A stretch of 64,000 nucleotides of DNA from Chryseobacterium gleum (lineage in GTDB: Bacteria; Bacteroidota; Bacteroidia; Flavobacteriales_D; Crocinitomicaceae): NCBI GenBank assembly GCA_945888625.1, contig CAMDAH010000008.1:1-64000 (forward strand). The letters are read 5' to 3'. The position numbers and the translations under genes were made by a program. The notes under the pieces were generated by a model. It did no database searches. It was not told where the DNA came from and saw only the letters and a program-made list of their open reading frames with translations. Position 1 is the stretch's first letter. Every line of letters begins with the position of its first letter. This document shows, in pieces, positions 54,246-64,000 of the stretch.

Positions 54246-54248
54246 ATT

Positions 54249-57200
54249 ATGAAATTTCAATTTCTGATCTCAAAAATTATATTTATTCTTTTTTATTCAG
54301 TTGCGATTTTTGCGCAAGATAACACCTTTTACAGGAAGTACAATTTTGGTGGTATGCAAGGCGCTCTGCAATTGGCGACAACACTAGATGGGGGATTTGT
54401 AGCAACAGGGCAACACGAAGGAAACGGATCAGCAGGAGAATGTGATATCTACGTATACAAATTAGATGTTTGTGGAAACATCGAGTGGTTTAATATCTTT
54501 GGCACCGCCGCACAAGAAGGCGGAAAAAGCATCAAACAAACGGCGGATACCGGCTACATTGTAAGTGGTTTATATTCTCAAGGCCCAAATCGAGCTTTTA
54601 ACATGAAGCTAAACCCTCAAGGGATAATGCAATGGATTAAATTATATCCTTTTGAATGGATGATGTATGCAAAAGAATCTGCTAATGGCGACTTTATTTC
54701 AGTAGGAACTGGGGCAGGGCAGCTTTACATCATTCGAACGGATAACCTAGGAAATCTAATTTGGTCAAAAAGAATCAATGGTTTGGGACCAACCAGTCTT
54801 TATTTGGATGAGCTATCAAATGGTGATATCCTAGTAACAAGTATAGGTGCAAATACAGGAAGTGATATAGCGCTATGTCGCCTTGATGCGAATGGAAATA
54901 TGATTTGGGGAAGATTGTATGGTGGCAGCGGTTGGAATGATCAGGATCATACTACATGGTCCTGTAAAGGAGCTTTAAATCAAAACGACAGCTCTATTGT
55001 AATTACCTCACCTACCTACCTTGGTGGTTTTGCCAGTGAAAATATTCTGATTGCTAAAATAAACATAAGCAACGGTTCTGTTTCATGGGCAAGAAGTGCA
55101 GGAGGCAGTGCTCGTGATCAGTCCAGAGACATTGTTAAATATCCCGGAGGATATGCGATTCTTGGAAATACAGCGTCCTTTCCAACACCAGTAAATCCCG
55201 GAGCTGGAATAACAGAGGCAATGGCAGAAAAAGATGTGTTACTTTTTACATTTGATAGTATTGGAAATTTAAACTGGGCCAGGACATATGGTGGTGCCGA
55301 TCGCGACAAAGGAATTGGAGTTCGCTATAACTTAGATAGTGGATTTACCATTTCCGCCTATACTACTTCCCCATTTTTTGGAAATCTTGATGCAAGTATG
55401 GACCCCCTATTTATTAAAACAGATAGTATCGGTACCGTTTCTTGTCAGATGGCCACACCGCCACTTCAATTTGTTCCAATTAATTTAACAGAAACACCTG
55501 CAGGTTCGGTTACAACTATGAATTTCTCCACGAGTATTCCTCCGATGATAATGAATTCTATCACTCCGAATGACGGTTATTTATGTCAGCAATGTGTGTC
55601 CATTCCTATTTTTACACCCGAAGACTCTATGATATGCATTAACGATACGGCCCGTTTTTTTAATATCACAACCTATGGATTAAAATGCTTTCAAGAGTGG
55701 TCAATAAATGGACAGACATTTAATGGTGGCAATGACTTAGAATATGTATTTACACAGCCTGGAGATTATCAGATTCTTCTTTATTCCACTTGTGGTAATT
55801 CTCAAGACACCATGTCCGCGATGGTTCATGTTTTTGACCCACAAATTAATAATAATTCGCCCGTATGTCAAAACGCACAGCCATTTGCTTTTTCAGCTAA
55901 TTTACCCGGTGGAATTTGGTCTGGTAATGGGATTGTAAATTCAAATACAGGCATGTTTAGTCCTGCCATTGCAGCAATAGGACTAAATCAAATCAGTTAT
56001 AATCTTCCCGGATTGTGCCAAGTTACTGATACAATACAAGTAAATCCTTTGCCCGTGGCCGACGCTGGTGCTTATTATTCAAATTGCCACATCTTGGATA
56101 CAACAATTGGAGTGAATCCAATAGCGGGTCTTTCCTATTCTTGGAGCCCTTCGACACATTTAAGCAACGACAGTATTTCTAATCCTAATTTTTATTTTGA
56201 AAATCTCTCGCAAACCAATGCGACTTTTCCATATGTGCTTACCGTTACAATTGATTCTTCCGGATGTTCTGATACCGCCTCTACACAAATGATCGTCATC
56301 CCTCGACCGATTGTTTATGCTGGTGCCGATACGGCTTACTGCGATAATGATTTACTTGTTTTATCCGGGTCGGGTGCTAACACGTATGTTTGGAATAACG
56401 GAATTCTAAATAATGTTCCATTCATACAAAATATTGGAACCGTTACCTACACCGTTTTGGGAACAGACCTATTAGGCTGTTTTGATTCTGACAGCATCGA
56501 TATACTTGTAAACCCATTACCCCAAGTTATTGGTTATCCTGACACTTCTGTTTGCAGGGACGAATGGATTACACTTTTTGGTGGAGGCGCCGTGAGTTAC
56601 ATTTGGGATAACCAAGTAATAAACGCAACTCCTTTTTTACAAAATGTAGGAACCGAGACTTATACCGTAGTTGGCACAGATGCTAATTATTGTGTTAATA
56701 GTGCTTCTGTAACCGTGACGGTTTGGCCAAAGCCAATTGCTAGTTTTTCAGTAGTAGCATCTAATCTAATGCATAGTTTCTTTAACACATCGCAAGGTGC
56801 AGTAACCTATGTTTGGGATTTTGGAGATGGCTCAGCATATGAAACCACGTTTAATACCTATCATTATTATCCCGAAATGCAGGGAGGTACCTATTGGGTT
56901 TCGCTTATTGCAAGTTCAGAAAACGGGTGTTTAGATACGGCAAAATTGCAAGTGATAGCGCCCTATCCAATAATAATTTATGTGCCAAATACTTTTACGC
57001 CTGATGGAGATGAATTAAACAATGTATTCTTACCTATTATATCAGGAAATATAGACTTATACTCCTACACAATGAACATATACAACAGATGGGGCGAGAT
57101 GCTATTTACTACGCATAATTTAAATGTTGGATGGGATGGCATACATCACATATCTTATCGACCTGCGCAAGATGGCGTTTACACGTGGGAAATTGTTTTC

Positions 57201-57260
57201 AGAAAGAAAACCAACGACGAAAAAATAAAACACCTCGGAACGGTTACCTTAATAAGATAA
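54249..57260 (+). CDS. Gliding motility-associated C-terminal (CHU_C) domain protein with propeller and PKD
   Basis: A 1003-residue exported protein from ATG 54249, signal peptide to IFAQ (about residue 22). Residues 30-390 are a series of propeller-like units with DGGFVATGQ, DTGYIVSGL, NGDFISVGT and PGGYAILGN strands and GNLxWxxxxGG patterns. Ig-like parts follow; a PKD domain near 840-905 has VTYVWDFGDGSAYETTFN; the CHU_C domain ends the chain (VPNTFTPDGDELNNVF, IYNRWGEMLFTT, GTVTLIR). It is a T9SS cargo without an adjacent PorP/SprF partner, unlike the other three. Confidence 0.92.
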   Translation: MKFQFLISKIIFILFYSVAIFAQDNTFYRKYNFGGMQGALQLATTLDGGFVATGQHEGNGSAGECDIYVYKLDVCGNIEWFNIFGTAAQEGGKSIKQTADTGYIVSGLYSQGPNRAFNMKLNPQGIMQWIKLYPFEWMMYAKESANGDFISVGTGAGQLYIIRTDNLGNLIWSKRINGLGPTSLYLDELSNGDILVTSIGANTGSDIALCRLDANGNMIWGRLYGGSGWNDQDHTTWSCKGALNQNDSSIVITSPTYLGGFASENILIAKINISNGSVSWARSAGGSARDQSRDIVKYPGGYAILGNTASFPTPVNPGAGITEAMAEKDVLLFTFDSIGNLNWARTYGGADRDKGIGVRYNLDSGFTISAYTTSPFFGNLDASMDPLFIKTDSIGTVSCQMATPPLQFVPINLTETPAGSVTTMNFSTSIPPMIMNSITPNDGYLCQQCVSIPIFTPEDSMICINDTARFFNITTYGLKCFQEWSINGQTFNGGNDLEYVFTQPGDYQILLYSTCGNSQDTMSAMVHVFDPQINNNSPVCQNAQPFAFSANLPGGIWSGNGIVNSNTGMFSPAIAAIGLNQISYNLPGLCQVTDTIQVNPLPVADAGAYYSNCHILDTTIGVNPIAGLSYSWSPSTHLSNDSISNPNFYFENLSQTNATFPYVLTVTIDSSGCSDTASTQMIVIPRPIVYAGADTAYCDNDLLVLSGSGANTYVWNNGILNNVPFIQNIGTVTYTVLGTDLLGCFDSDSIDILVNPLPQVIGYPDTSVCRDEWITLFGGGAVSYIWDNQVINATPFLQNVGTETYTVVGTDANYCVNSASVTVTVWPKPIASFSVVASNLMHSFFNTSQGAVTYVWDFGDGSAYETTFNTYHYYPEMQGGTYWVSLIASSENGCLDTAKLQVIAPYPIIIYVPNTFTPDGDELNNVFLPIISGNIDLYSYTMNIYNRWGEMLFTTHNLNVGWDGIHHISYRPAQDGVYTWEIVFRKKTNDEKIKHLGTVTLIR

Positions 57261-57376
57261 ATTTGCCTTATCTACTTTATTATCTGAAAGTTGGCCTTCT
57301 TAGCTTTTTTCTAGAAAATAAAATTTAACAACAGCGGCTAAATTTCATTTATCATCCTCTAAGATTAAGTTTTAGT

Positions 57377-57820
57377 TCAAAAAAAATAGCGACCATTTAA
57401 CCATTCGTCGGATAGAATGGCTTTATTCTTCTCATAAAAATTAATAGCAACTTTATTCCAATTCAGTACTTGCCAATCCATTCTTGCCACTTCATTTGTT
57501 TTTGCCACATCAACAACCCTATCGAACAAGCTTTGACCGATGGCCTTATTTCGATAATCCGCACAAACATAAATGTCCTCTAAATAAAGACACCTGCCCT
57601 TCCAGGACGAGTACGAAAAATAATAAAGTGCAAAGCCAATTATCCTATTTTCATCCTCGGCAATAATAGCAAAACAAATTTTGTCGATAAAAAGATCCCG
57701 ATACAAGGCATCGGGGGTATTAATTACCGCCATTGGCTCTCGTTCAAAAACGGCGAGTTCAACAATTAATTGGTGGATCGATGATTGGTCACCTGACCTA
57801 GCCTCGCGATAATTTATCAT
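57377..57820 (-). CDS. GNAT family N-acetyltransferase
   Basis: A 147-residue cytoplasmic acetyltransferase. LYLEDIYVCADYRNKAIGQS near 77-96 is the beta4 strand and acetyl-CoA pyrophosphate loop, with WNKVAINFYEKNKA near 124 as the C-terminal motif B. The pattern, including ELAVFEREP near 22-30, is close to the spermidine/diamine acetyltransferase (SSAT-like) group, so a polyamine or similar amine is a plausible substrate. Its ATG overlaps the TGA stop of sprA (ATGA), so it is translationally coupled to the T9SS pore gene. Confidence 0.9.
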   Translation of the reverse strand: MINYREARSGDQSSIHQLIVELAVFEREPMAVINTPDALYRDLFIDKICFAIIAEDENRIIGFALYYFSYSSWKGRCLYLEDIYVCADYRNKAIGQSLFDRVVDVAKTNEVARMDWQVLNWNKVAINFYEKNKAILSDEWLNGRYFF

Positions 57821-60800
57821 TGAACTCCTGCAAGATTAAACCTTACTTTAATGCCTGTGTTCATATTTCCTGTTGGAAAGCTAGTGGCAACTTTCGGCTT
57901 ATTTATATTCTGGTCATAAAATAAAGTAACCGTAAGATTTTGTGACAAATTGTAATCTAAATTTACCTTAAATGAAACCATTTTTTGTCCCGCAGTAGGT
58001 TGATTCGTATTTTCTACAATTTTTCTTATTACGGTTAGATTATCGCGAAAAGAAAAATTTATCCCTGCATTTAAATCACTAGGCGGTACTTTTTTAAGCA
58101 ACTTAACTTTTGTTATTTTAGACTGCATCCCGATAACAATTTCCTCAGAGAGTACTTCCGTCACTTGATTATTATTTAAGGACAATGTTGCTTGACGATC
58201 TTTTTTGTACTCAAATTTGGTAGTTAAGGATTGACCGAACACCATCCATGTTGCGTCTAGTCCAATTAATGGTGAAAACTGCTCACTTATCGTTACATTC
58301 TGAACCTGCAAGCCCGCGATTAAGTTGTTGTTAATGTCGAGTGCATTGGCGTTGCCGTTATTGTCAAACGTAGCAGCAAGATTAGATTGCATTCCACTCA
58401 CAGAAACAGTGGAGTTGTAGGCGTGTCTGAGTACGAACGACTTGATGATATCCTTTGCAAAAGGGAACTTCGATAAGCCGTTATAGGTAACACTCCAATT
58501 GGGGAGCGGTGTGTTTTTTATTGGGTTGATACTTTTACTATTAATCTCCCCGTTTGCATAAGCGGTTAAGAAAGCACCGAGAACCACCTCTTGCTGACTA
58601 CCTGAATAACCGCTGTAATATCCCGATGGTAAAATGCTAGCATTCGGATTAGTTGCTCCAATAATTTGAGAAATACTTTGCCTATTCGTTAGTAAATTTT
58701 GAAAAACTTGAGAAGAATAATCGCTATTGAAATTTGCAAAAGCAGTTCCGATAGTAACGGTAGAATAGGTTAGCGTGGCAGTTTCAAACTTACTTTGTCC
58801 TTCAAATAAAGAAGTCTGGGTATTCCAACGATAAAACTCCCCAGAATTTATTCCATAATTTCGGTTCATTTTTAATTCTATTGTAAGATCCTTAATTGGT
58901 TCAAGACTAGCACGCGCATTAAAAGTTGTCGCATGCGTTGTTGTAAATTGTTTATTGAGATTTTCATTTTGTACCAACCAATTGTTTGCCCTTGATAATT
59001 CAGCCACATTAAAACCATTTGATTTACCCCAAACATCATAACCTTGTCGGCCAAAAGCAAAACCAGCCAATTGTGCGTTTGAACCATTCATCCCGAGTAC
59101 ACGAGATTCTTGGTTGTAGCCGGGTAAAAGGGTCCCGTCACTCACCGTATATGTTCCGGTAACATTTCGTAAGGACATAACAAGCCGAGCGAGCGTGCCA
59201 CCAAAGGGCTTAACCTTTTCTTTCTCCCGCTGTTTTTTTCGTTTATTTCGTTCAAACTTTCGCAAAAGCCGATCAAACTTACGGCGCTCTTTTTTGGTCA
59301 TTTCTTCCAGTGGCTTTGGCGGTTTTAACTCTTCTTCCTCTTTCGCTTTTTGTTCCCCTTGCTTTTCATTACCTAACCCGTTGACATCTTTCGCATTGAT
59401 TGCTCCCCGCGCATTTCGACCATCAGACAATACTTTCTTAAAGAACGGAACCTTATTGTAAATCGTAACAAAGTTAGCTTGTGAAGTCATGTTAATAGAT
59501 CGGTTATTTTGAATCGTATTTCCAAAATCTGTCTGGCCAAGTGGTGCTCTTTGCCAATTATACGTTCCGGAGTATTTCACATTAGCAGTAAGCCAATCTG
59601 TCAAGGGAATTTTATCGAGAGGAATAGAATAACTCAAACTGTAAGTATGCCCATAATCCATCGTCTTGCCAAATGATTGTAACTGCGAGCGAACAGTATC
59701 CTTGAACTCCTGAAACCCTGCCTCATCCAATTTTCTATCAACGCGGTTATTCCCTTCTTCAAAAATCGCCTTGTTCGTGGCTGTAAAGCTCGCTTTTAAG
59801 TTTTTAGTGACATCGTAACCAAGATTATAATTCCTTGTCCAATCAAAACGCTTCAAAAAAATTGGTGCAAATTCATAGTTTGGAACAAGGTTATTACGTA
59901 CCTGTCGTTCGTTATAAATTCTAGAAAAATCATTGGTAAAAGAAATGTTTTTAGGCATTAAGAAAATGTTTGTTTCCTTGACTAGTTTTAGCCATTTAGA
60001 TTTCTGCACCGGCTTCCATTTTTTGAATGGTTCATAGGCTTTGCTTGCGAAGGTATAGTTGTAGTTCAATGCCCCAGTCCACGTTTTTGTTTTATCGTAA
60101 TTTATATTGAAATCCCTTTTTAAATTTTCCGCGTATGCGTAGCTAGCCGACCAATTCGAAACCCTATAAAAATGCGCTTTTGCTCCTGCCTTAGCTTCTT
60201 TTCGAACATTGGTAAAATTATATGACTTTCTTTCTGTAAAATCCTGCCCCATTTTTGCACGTTCCTTTCTGGTAGTTGGGTCATAATCTGACAATTTAAT
60301 ATCTGGATTAAAGGGATCATATTCAGGATTTATAATGCCCAAGGAATAGCCGTAGAAAAATGGCAATGATAAGCGCGTTTGTTTTCCAAAAAATTGACCA
60401 AGTTGAACATTGGCATTCATATCAAATCCTATTTTTTCATTTCGCTGTCTTTCTTGTACGCGACTTTCAACACTCCCCCAATTGATTCCTGAATAATTCC
60501 CTGAAGCAGATACACTCGCGAAATCTGCCAACTGAACTTGCATTTGACCAACAGCAGCAGAGCCACCTTCGCTCACAAAATCGGTTAATCTCAATTCATT
60601 AATCCAAACAATGGCACATTCAGCTTGACCATCATCGGGCCAATTATTATTCGGATCTGACTGCAAAGGATTTCTGACACCCACCATAATGGTGCGCATA
60701 GATTGAAGATTTGGACTCCCCTTTATTTTTATCTTTCTATCTGGATTTGCAGGATCATCTTTAGTATATTCTACAAGGTAAGAAACACCAGCGGCACCCA

Positions 60801-63800
60801 ATTCGATTTTACTATTTCGATCCTTTTTTAAATCAAGTAAATCATCAAAAACAATTTCAACATTATTTGCCTCGGGCCAAATAGCCTCAGGCGTTGAAGA
60901 ACCCCATTGAGTTACATCCATTGGAAGTTCGTACTCATAATAATTCTCAACGAAATCTGTTCCAAGTCGCACAAATAAAGTTAGATCCTTATTATTTAAA
61001 GGCAATAGAGGACTCACTTCTTCGGCATGTACAAACATTTTCAGCTTTTTATAGGTTCGTACATCAAACTGTACGTTTTTATAGGCTGCACGTGCATCCC
61101 CGTCTTGAAGATTACACACCTCAAGTGCCAACGACTGTTCATTTAACTGACGCTGATACGTTTGTGAAGGATCTATTTCTCGAGTAATTCCTGGAGGAAC
61201 TTCATATTTAATAGGTGTCCGCTGATCATTTTCTTCCACATTTACCGCAGCTATGTTGAATGCCGTGAGATTAGGGTCTTGTTGGATACTAATTCCCGGC
61301 TGCGTTAAGTCATTCAAATACCTTCGCCATTCGCCACGAATTAATTCAAGTTTTGCAAAACGAAGAACCACCTCCTCGTCGAAGCCTTTTAAAAACATCC
61401 GAATAAAACGGATAGACCTAAAGTCTTGTATTCCATTTACTTTCTTTTCAAAATCACTAATTGGAATTTTAACCTGATACCAATACTCCGTTTTATTTCC
61501 ATTTTGATATACCTGCACATTGGTAATATAATTTTTACCGACTGCCAAATCGTTAGGGCGAACACTCATTTTATATTGAAAATAACTTTCCGACTCGGAC
61601 AAATTATTATCTTGGTTGATATCTTCTAAATCCGGCATATTATTTCCTTGCGTCGGATAACCGGCAGCATTAGCTGTATCAGACATTTCGGTTGTGGGTG
61701 AATTGCCCTCCATACCGTTATACTTTTTATATCTATTTAAAATCGTGGCACTTTGAGTATCGTAGTTGTCATCTAAGTAGTAATTGTAATCATCATTTGA
61801 TGGGTCGGCAATCATTCGTGCTTTAACAACAGGGTCAAGTACTGTATTATTCTGAATCCACTGCACATAGCTAGAAAACGCCCCGATTTCCTTATCGTTC
61901 TTCCATCCGTCAAGTCCAACATCTTGATTTAGACGCGATTCGGGATCAGTATCGAAGGCATTTACCACAACTTGTTGAGTTGAAATTCTTGACCATGCTG
62001 TGGTATCGATATTATCAACTATTGAAGTGGCAAGAGGAGGCAAGCCATTTTCAAAACTTTTTCTTGAATCAGGTAAAATATCCTCCGAAATATTTCCAAG
62101 GTTAAAATACAAATCACCACCCGAGTGTATCGAATTAGGATTCGTGTTTTCCGCATCATCATTGAACGGATCAAGCACCCAAAATTGAATAAACTCGATA
62201 TTAGTCTGTTCAAAATCATTAGTTGAAAGCGCTCTCATAATTCCCCCCCATCGATTTTCTGGATTTGTAAAAGTTCCATCAACGTTAACCGTATTGGTGG
62301 TATCGTAGTTGTGCATCCCCCTTTCTGTTGGATAATACGCTAAATCCATCACCGATATATTGGGTATTGAGCCATACTGCTGCTGAAGATTGGGAAAGAT
62401 ATCAATTTGATTTACTAAACGCATCCGACTATCCGCTAACATGGAGGCATCTTGCTTAATGTGATTAGGAGTAAGCGCATTGCTTTGATAAAAAAGAGGG
62501 TCAATTAAGTACCAAGCAATTTTTGATCTTTTAAATCCTGCAGACAAATCTTTCACGTACGCCTCTGGAAATAGGTCAGGTTGACCCTGCGGAATAGAAG
62601 CTAAGCGCCAAGCGGTTATCGATTTTAGATCGATGGCACTTTGACTTGCTTCAAAGTCGTCAATGTATGATGTTCCGTCTTTGTTTATTACTCTTGGCTG
62701 ACCTGGAATAAGGTGAGCAACTTCGCCTGTTAGAGAAAAAGTTGACATTTGAGTAGTTGAAATAACTGGCAATAAATCAACTAATTTAGTTAGAAGAGGA
62801 ACATTTGTCCGAATAGCAAAATTAGCACCAAGGACATTATTTTTAAATGGCTCAGATCCAAAGTCAACTTTTTGTGTTATCGGTCTTTCCTGCATTCTAA
62901 CCCATGTAGCGCCAATCTTAAACTTATCGCTGAATCGGTATTGATAATGGCCTCCAAAAAGCGATCGTGCTTGAAAGCCAAAAACAGAATTACTTTCAAT
63001 TGAAATTTTAATTGGCGTATTTGATTCTAATATACCTGTATTTAAAATTTTCACACGACCTAAATTATAGTCGACAGTATAATCTGTACCCTCAGTAAGC
63101 AATATACCACCAGCTGTTACAGAAACGGCGCCCTGAGGTACGTTAAGTGCATTAAGCGGAATATCTGAACTTACCGACGATTGGTATTCGCCTTTCAAAA
63201 GAAATCTATTTTTACTTGGTATCTGTTGCGCCGCCGTTTTTGTTGAATCGTATAATTCGTAAAACGATACCTTATCAACCGTAAGTTGAGGAATTCCTGC
63301 GTCAATTAACTTTTTTGCCAATGTTTTTCCGAAAGGCTCGATAGTAGAAAAGAAAATTCGTCCATTTTTTCGGTTAATTGTGCCCCCATTATCCGCTTTA
63401 TTATTGACCATATTAAAAGGAACAAAATCAAATACCCCATCCGAATAGGGTTGATTGTTTTGATTGATTTTATCCATGTCCAGTAAGGTAACCAACTGCT
63501 TATCATCAACACCATTTATCGGAAATATGGGTAACAAAACAGACGTTTCAGGGTTATTGTACAACACATCCACACGAAAGCCCAACTGATCAACTTGAAA
63601 AGCACCCACTGAATAAACGTTCTTCATCATTAGATCCCAAATTTTATTGCGGGGACTAGTAATAGTTGGTTTAAGTAATTTCAAAATCAAGGCTTGTTGG
63701 CCACTCGCCCCATCCGTAGAGAACTCGCCAACGTGGTAGGTATCTCCACGATATGTGTACTCATAGGCAACCGCAAGAACCTCATCATTGTTGAGTGGAT

Positions 63801-64000
63801 TGTTAAGTGAAATATAACCAAGAAGCGCATTATAAGAAAATTCTTGCTCTGTTAATTTTCTAGCATTTTCTACTTTCTCGTAATCGATAGCTTGTTGAAA
63901 CGGTCCTGGTGCAGTAACTTGCGCACTTAGCGCAGAAACGGCATTTGAGAAACCACGGACAGCCGGTTGATTGGCCGCCCATTCATACAAGCCATTTGCC
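57817..64000 (-). CDS. sprA: T9SS outer membrane translocon protein SprA, 5' end beyond window
   Basis: The frame is open to the window edge with no stop, giving 2060 residues of the C-terminal part; a full SprA is about 2400, so several hundred N-terminal residues are missing. TSYIDDFEASQSAIDLKS near residue 445 of the visible part is a strong SprA marker, and the final strands (TGIKVRFNLAGVQ) close a very large beta-barrel. A Lys/Arg/Glu-rich segment near 1530-1580 (KEEEELKPPKPLEEMTKKER) fits a periplasmic loop. SprA is the 36-strand pore through which T9SS cargo, including the CHU_C and Por-tailed proteins here, leaves the cell. Confidence 0.95.
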   Translation of the reverse strand, partial: ANGLYEWAANQPAVRGFSNAVSALSAQVTAPGPFQQAIDYEKVENARKLTEQEFSYNALLGYISLNNPLNNDEVLAVAYEYTYRGDTYHVGEFSTDGASGQQALILKLLKPTITSPRNKIWDLMMKNVYSVGAFQVDQLGFRVDVLYNNPETSVLLPIFPINGVDDKQLVTLLDMDKINQNNQPYSDGVFDFVPFNMVNNKADNGGTINRKNGRIFFSTIEPFGKTLAKKLIDAGIPQLTVDKVSFYELYDSTKTAAQQIPSKNRFLLKGEYQSSVSSDIPLNALNVPQGAVSVTAGGILLTEGTDYTVDYNLGRVKILNTGILESNTPIKISIESNSVFGFQARSLFGGHYQYRFSDKFKIGATWVRMQERPITQKVDFGSEPFKNNVLGANFAIRTNVPLLTKLVDLLPVISTTQMSTFSLTGEVAHLIPGQPRVINKDGTSYIDDFEASQSAIDLKSITAWRLASIPQGQPDLFPEAYVKDLSAGFKRSKIAWYLIDPLFYQSNALTPNHIKQDASMLADSRMRLVNQIDIFPNLQQQYGSIPNISVMDLAYYPTERGMHNYDTTNTVNVDGTFTNPENRWGGIMRALSTNDFEQTNIEFIQFWVLDPFNDDAENTNPNSIHSGGDLYFNLGNISEDILPDSRKSFENGLPPLATSIVDNIDTTAWSRISTQQVVVNAFDTDPESRLNQDVGLDGWKNDKEIGAFSSYVQWIQNNTVLDPVVKARMIADPSNDDYNYYLDDNYDTQSATILNRYKKYNGMEGNSPTTEMSDTANAAGYPTQGNNMPDLEDINQDNNLSESESYFQYKMSVRPNDLAVGKNYITNVQVYQNGNKTEYWYQVKIPISDFEKKVNGIQDFRSIRFIRMFLKGFDEEVVLRFAKLELIRGEWRRYLNDLTQPGISIQQDPNLTAFNIAAVNVEENDQRTPIKYEVPPGITREIDPSQTYQRQLNEQSLALEVCNLQDGDARAAYKNVQFDVRTYKKLKMFVHAEEVSPLLPLNNKDLTLFVRLGTDFVENYYEYELPMDVTQWGSSTPEAIWPEANNVEIVFDDLLDLKKDRNSKIELGAAGVSYLVEYTKDDPANPDRKIKIKGSPNLQSMRTIMVGVRNPLQSDPNNNWPDDGQAECAIVWINELRLTDFVSEGGSAAVGQMQVQLADFASVSASGNYSGINWGSVESRVQERQRNEKIGFDMNANVQLGQFFGKQTRLSLPFFYGYSLGIINPEYDPFNPDIKLSDYDPTTRKERAKMGQDFTERKSYNFTNVRKEAKAGAKAHFYRVSNWSASYAYAENLKRDFNINYDKTKTWTGALNYNYTFASKAYEPFKKWKPVQKSKWLKLVKETNIFLMPKNISFTNDFSRIYNERQVRNNLVPNYEFAPIFLKRFDWTRNYNLGYDVTKNLKASFTATNKAIFEEGNNRVDRKLDEAGFQEFKDTVRSQLQSFGKTMDYGHTYSLSYSIPLDKIPLTDWLTANVKYSGTYNWQRAPLGQTDFGNTIQNNRSINMTSQANFVTIYNKVPFFKKVLSDGRNARGAINAKDVNGLGNEKQGEQKAKEEEELKPPKPLEEMTKKERRKFDRLLRKFERNKRKKQREKEKVKPFGGTLARLVMSLRNVTGTYTVSDGTLLPGYNQESRVLGMNGSNAQLAGFAFGRQGYDVWGKSNGFNVAELSRANNWLVQNENLNKQFTTTHATTFNARASLEPIKDLTIELKMNRNYGINSGEFYRWNTQTSLFEGQSKFETATLTYSTVTIGTAFANFNSDYSSQVFQNLLTNRQSISQIIGATNPNASILPSGYYSGYSGSQQEVVLGAFLTAYANGEINSKSINPIKNTPLPNWSVTYNGLSKFPFAKDIIKSFVLRHAYNSTVSVSGMQSNLAATFDNNGNANALDINNNLIAGLQVQNVTISEQFSPLIGLDATWMVFGQSLTTKFEYKKDRQATLSLNNNQVTEVLSEEIVIGMQSKITKVKLLKKVPPSDLNAGINFSFRDNLTVIRKIVENTNQPTAGQKMVSFKVNLDYNLSQNLTVTLFYDQNINKPKVATSFPTGNMNTGIKVRFNLAGVQ

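Overview
The window is low-GC chromosomal DNA from a member of the Bacteroidota, most likely Flavobacteriia and possibly close to Crocinitomicaceae or Fluviicola (the family is a guess). The support is repeated type IX secretion system (T9SS) and gliding parts: a SprA translocon gene, three PorP/SprF proteins, four proteins with a gliding-motility C-terminal (CHU_C) domain and cargo with Por-type C-terminal sorting domains. Bacteroidota-type promoter elements (TAnnTTTG) and weak Shine-Dalgarno signals agree. Coding density is high and most genes are ordinary chromosomal ones.

Layout. 1-1265: 3'-truncated PhoD-like phosphatase. 1406-3613: reverse three-gene operon (hypothetical, ABC ATPase, YihY). 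3679-9184: a Rossmann-fold protein, then a first T9SS cluster (TPR/PD40 protein, PorP/SprF, large CHU_C adhesin). 9362-17607: housekeeping and metabolism (truA, fabD, YwqK-like repeat protein, flavin reductase, DUF3127 protein, two coupled amidohydrolases). 17678-18052: RNase P RNA. 18070-29535: T9SS cargo, a large SF1 helicase, yidD, lytic transglycosylase, msrB-menC, asnB with a polymerase-like membrane protein, rlmH, DUF4783. 29538-36922: GT2 synthase, S46 peptidase, a second PhoD gene between two direct repeats, ribF. 36885-42866: LRR protein and a second T9SS cluster (CHU_C, PorP/SprF, PD40-OmpA). 42900-45420: lipoprotein, MarC, a small GIY-YIG gene, initiator tRNA-Met and a tRNA-derived tandem repeat array. 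45481-57260: third PorP/CHU_C pair, a giant barrel plus Ig-repeat protein, PpiD-like foldase, PI-PLC-like protein, fourth CHU_C protein. 57377-64000: GNAT acetyltransferase and sprA (5' end beyond the window).

The T9SS genes form one theme: SprA is the outer-membrane pore, PorP/SprF proteins are the usual outer-membrane partners of CHU_C cargo, PD40/TPR/OmpA proteins probably anchor or support them, and PpiD/SurA-like foldase and YidD serve envelope assembly.

Two places depart from ordinary gene order. (1) At 33732-36026 a divergent intergenic region with the starts of both flanking genes is present twice as direct repeats about 172 bp long, with a PhoD-family gene between them and an inactivated gene start at each inner edge. 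(2) At 44564-45415 an intact initiator tRNA gene is preceded on its own strand by four truncated tRNA-like units of 83-85 bp, and followed by a GIY-YIG gene whose last 22 codons run through a tRNA 3'-half remnant. Different short palindromes sit at several positions of these tRNA-derived sequences. The second locus is the best candidate here for something undescribed.
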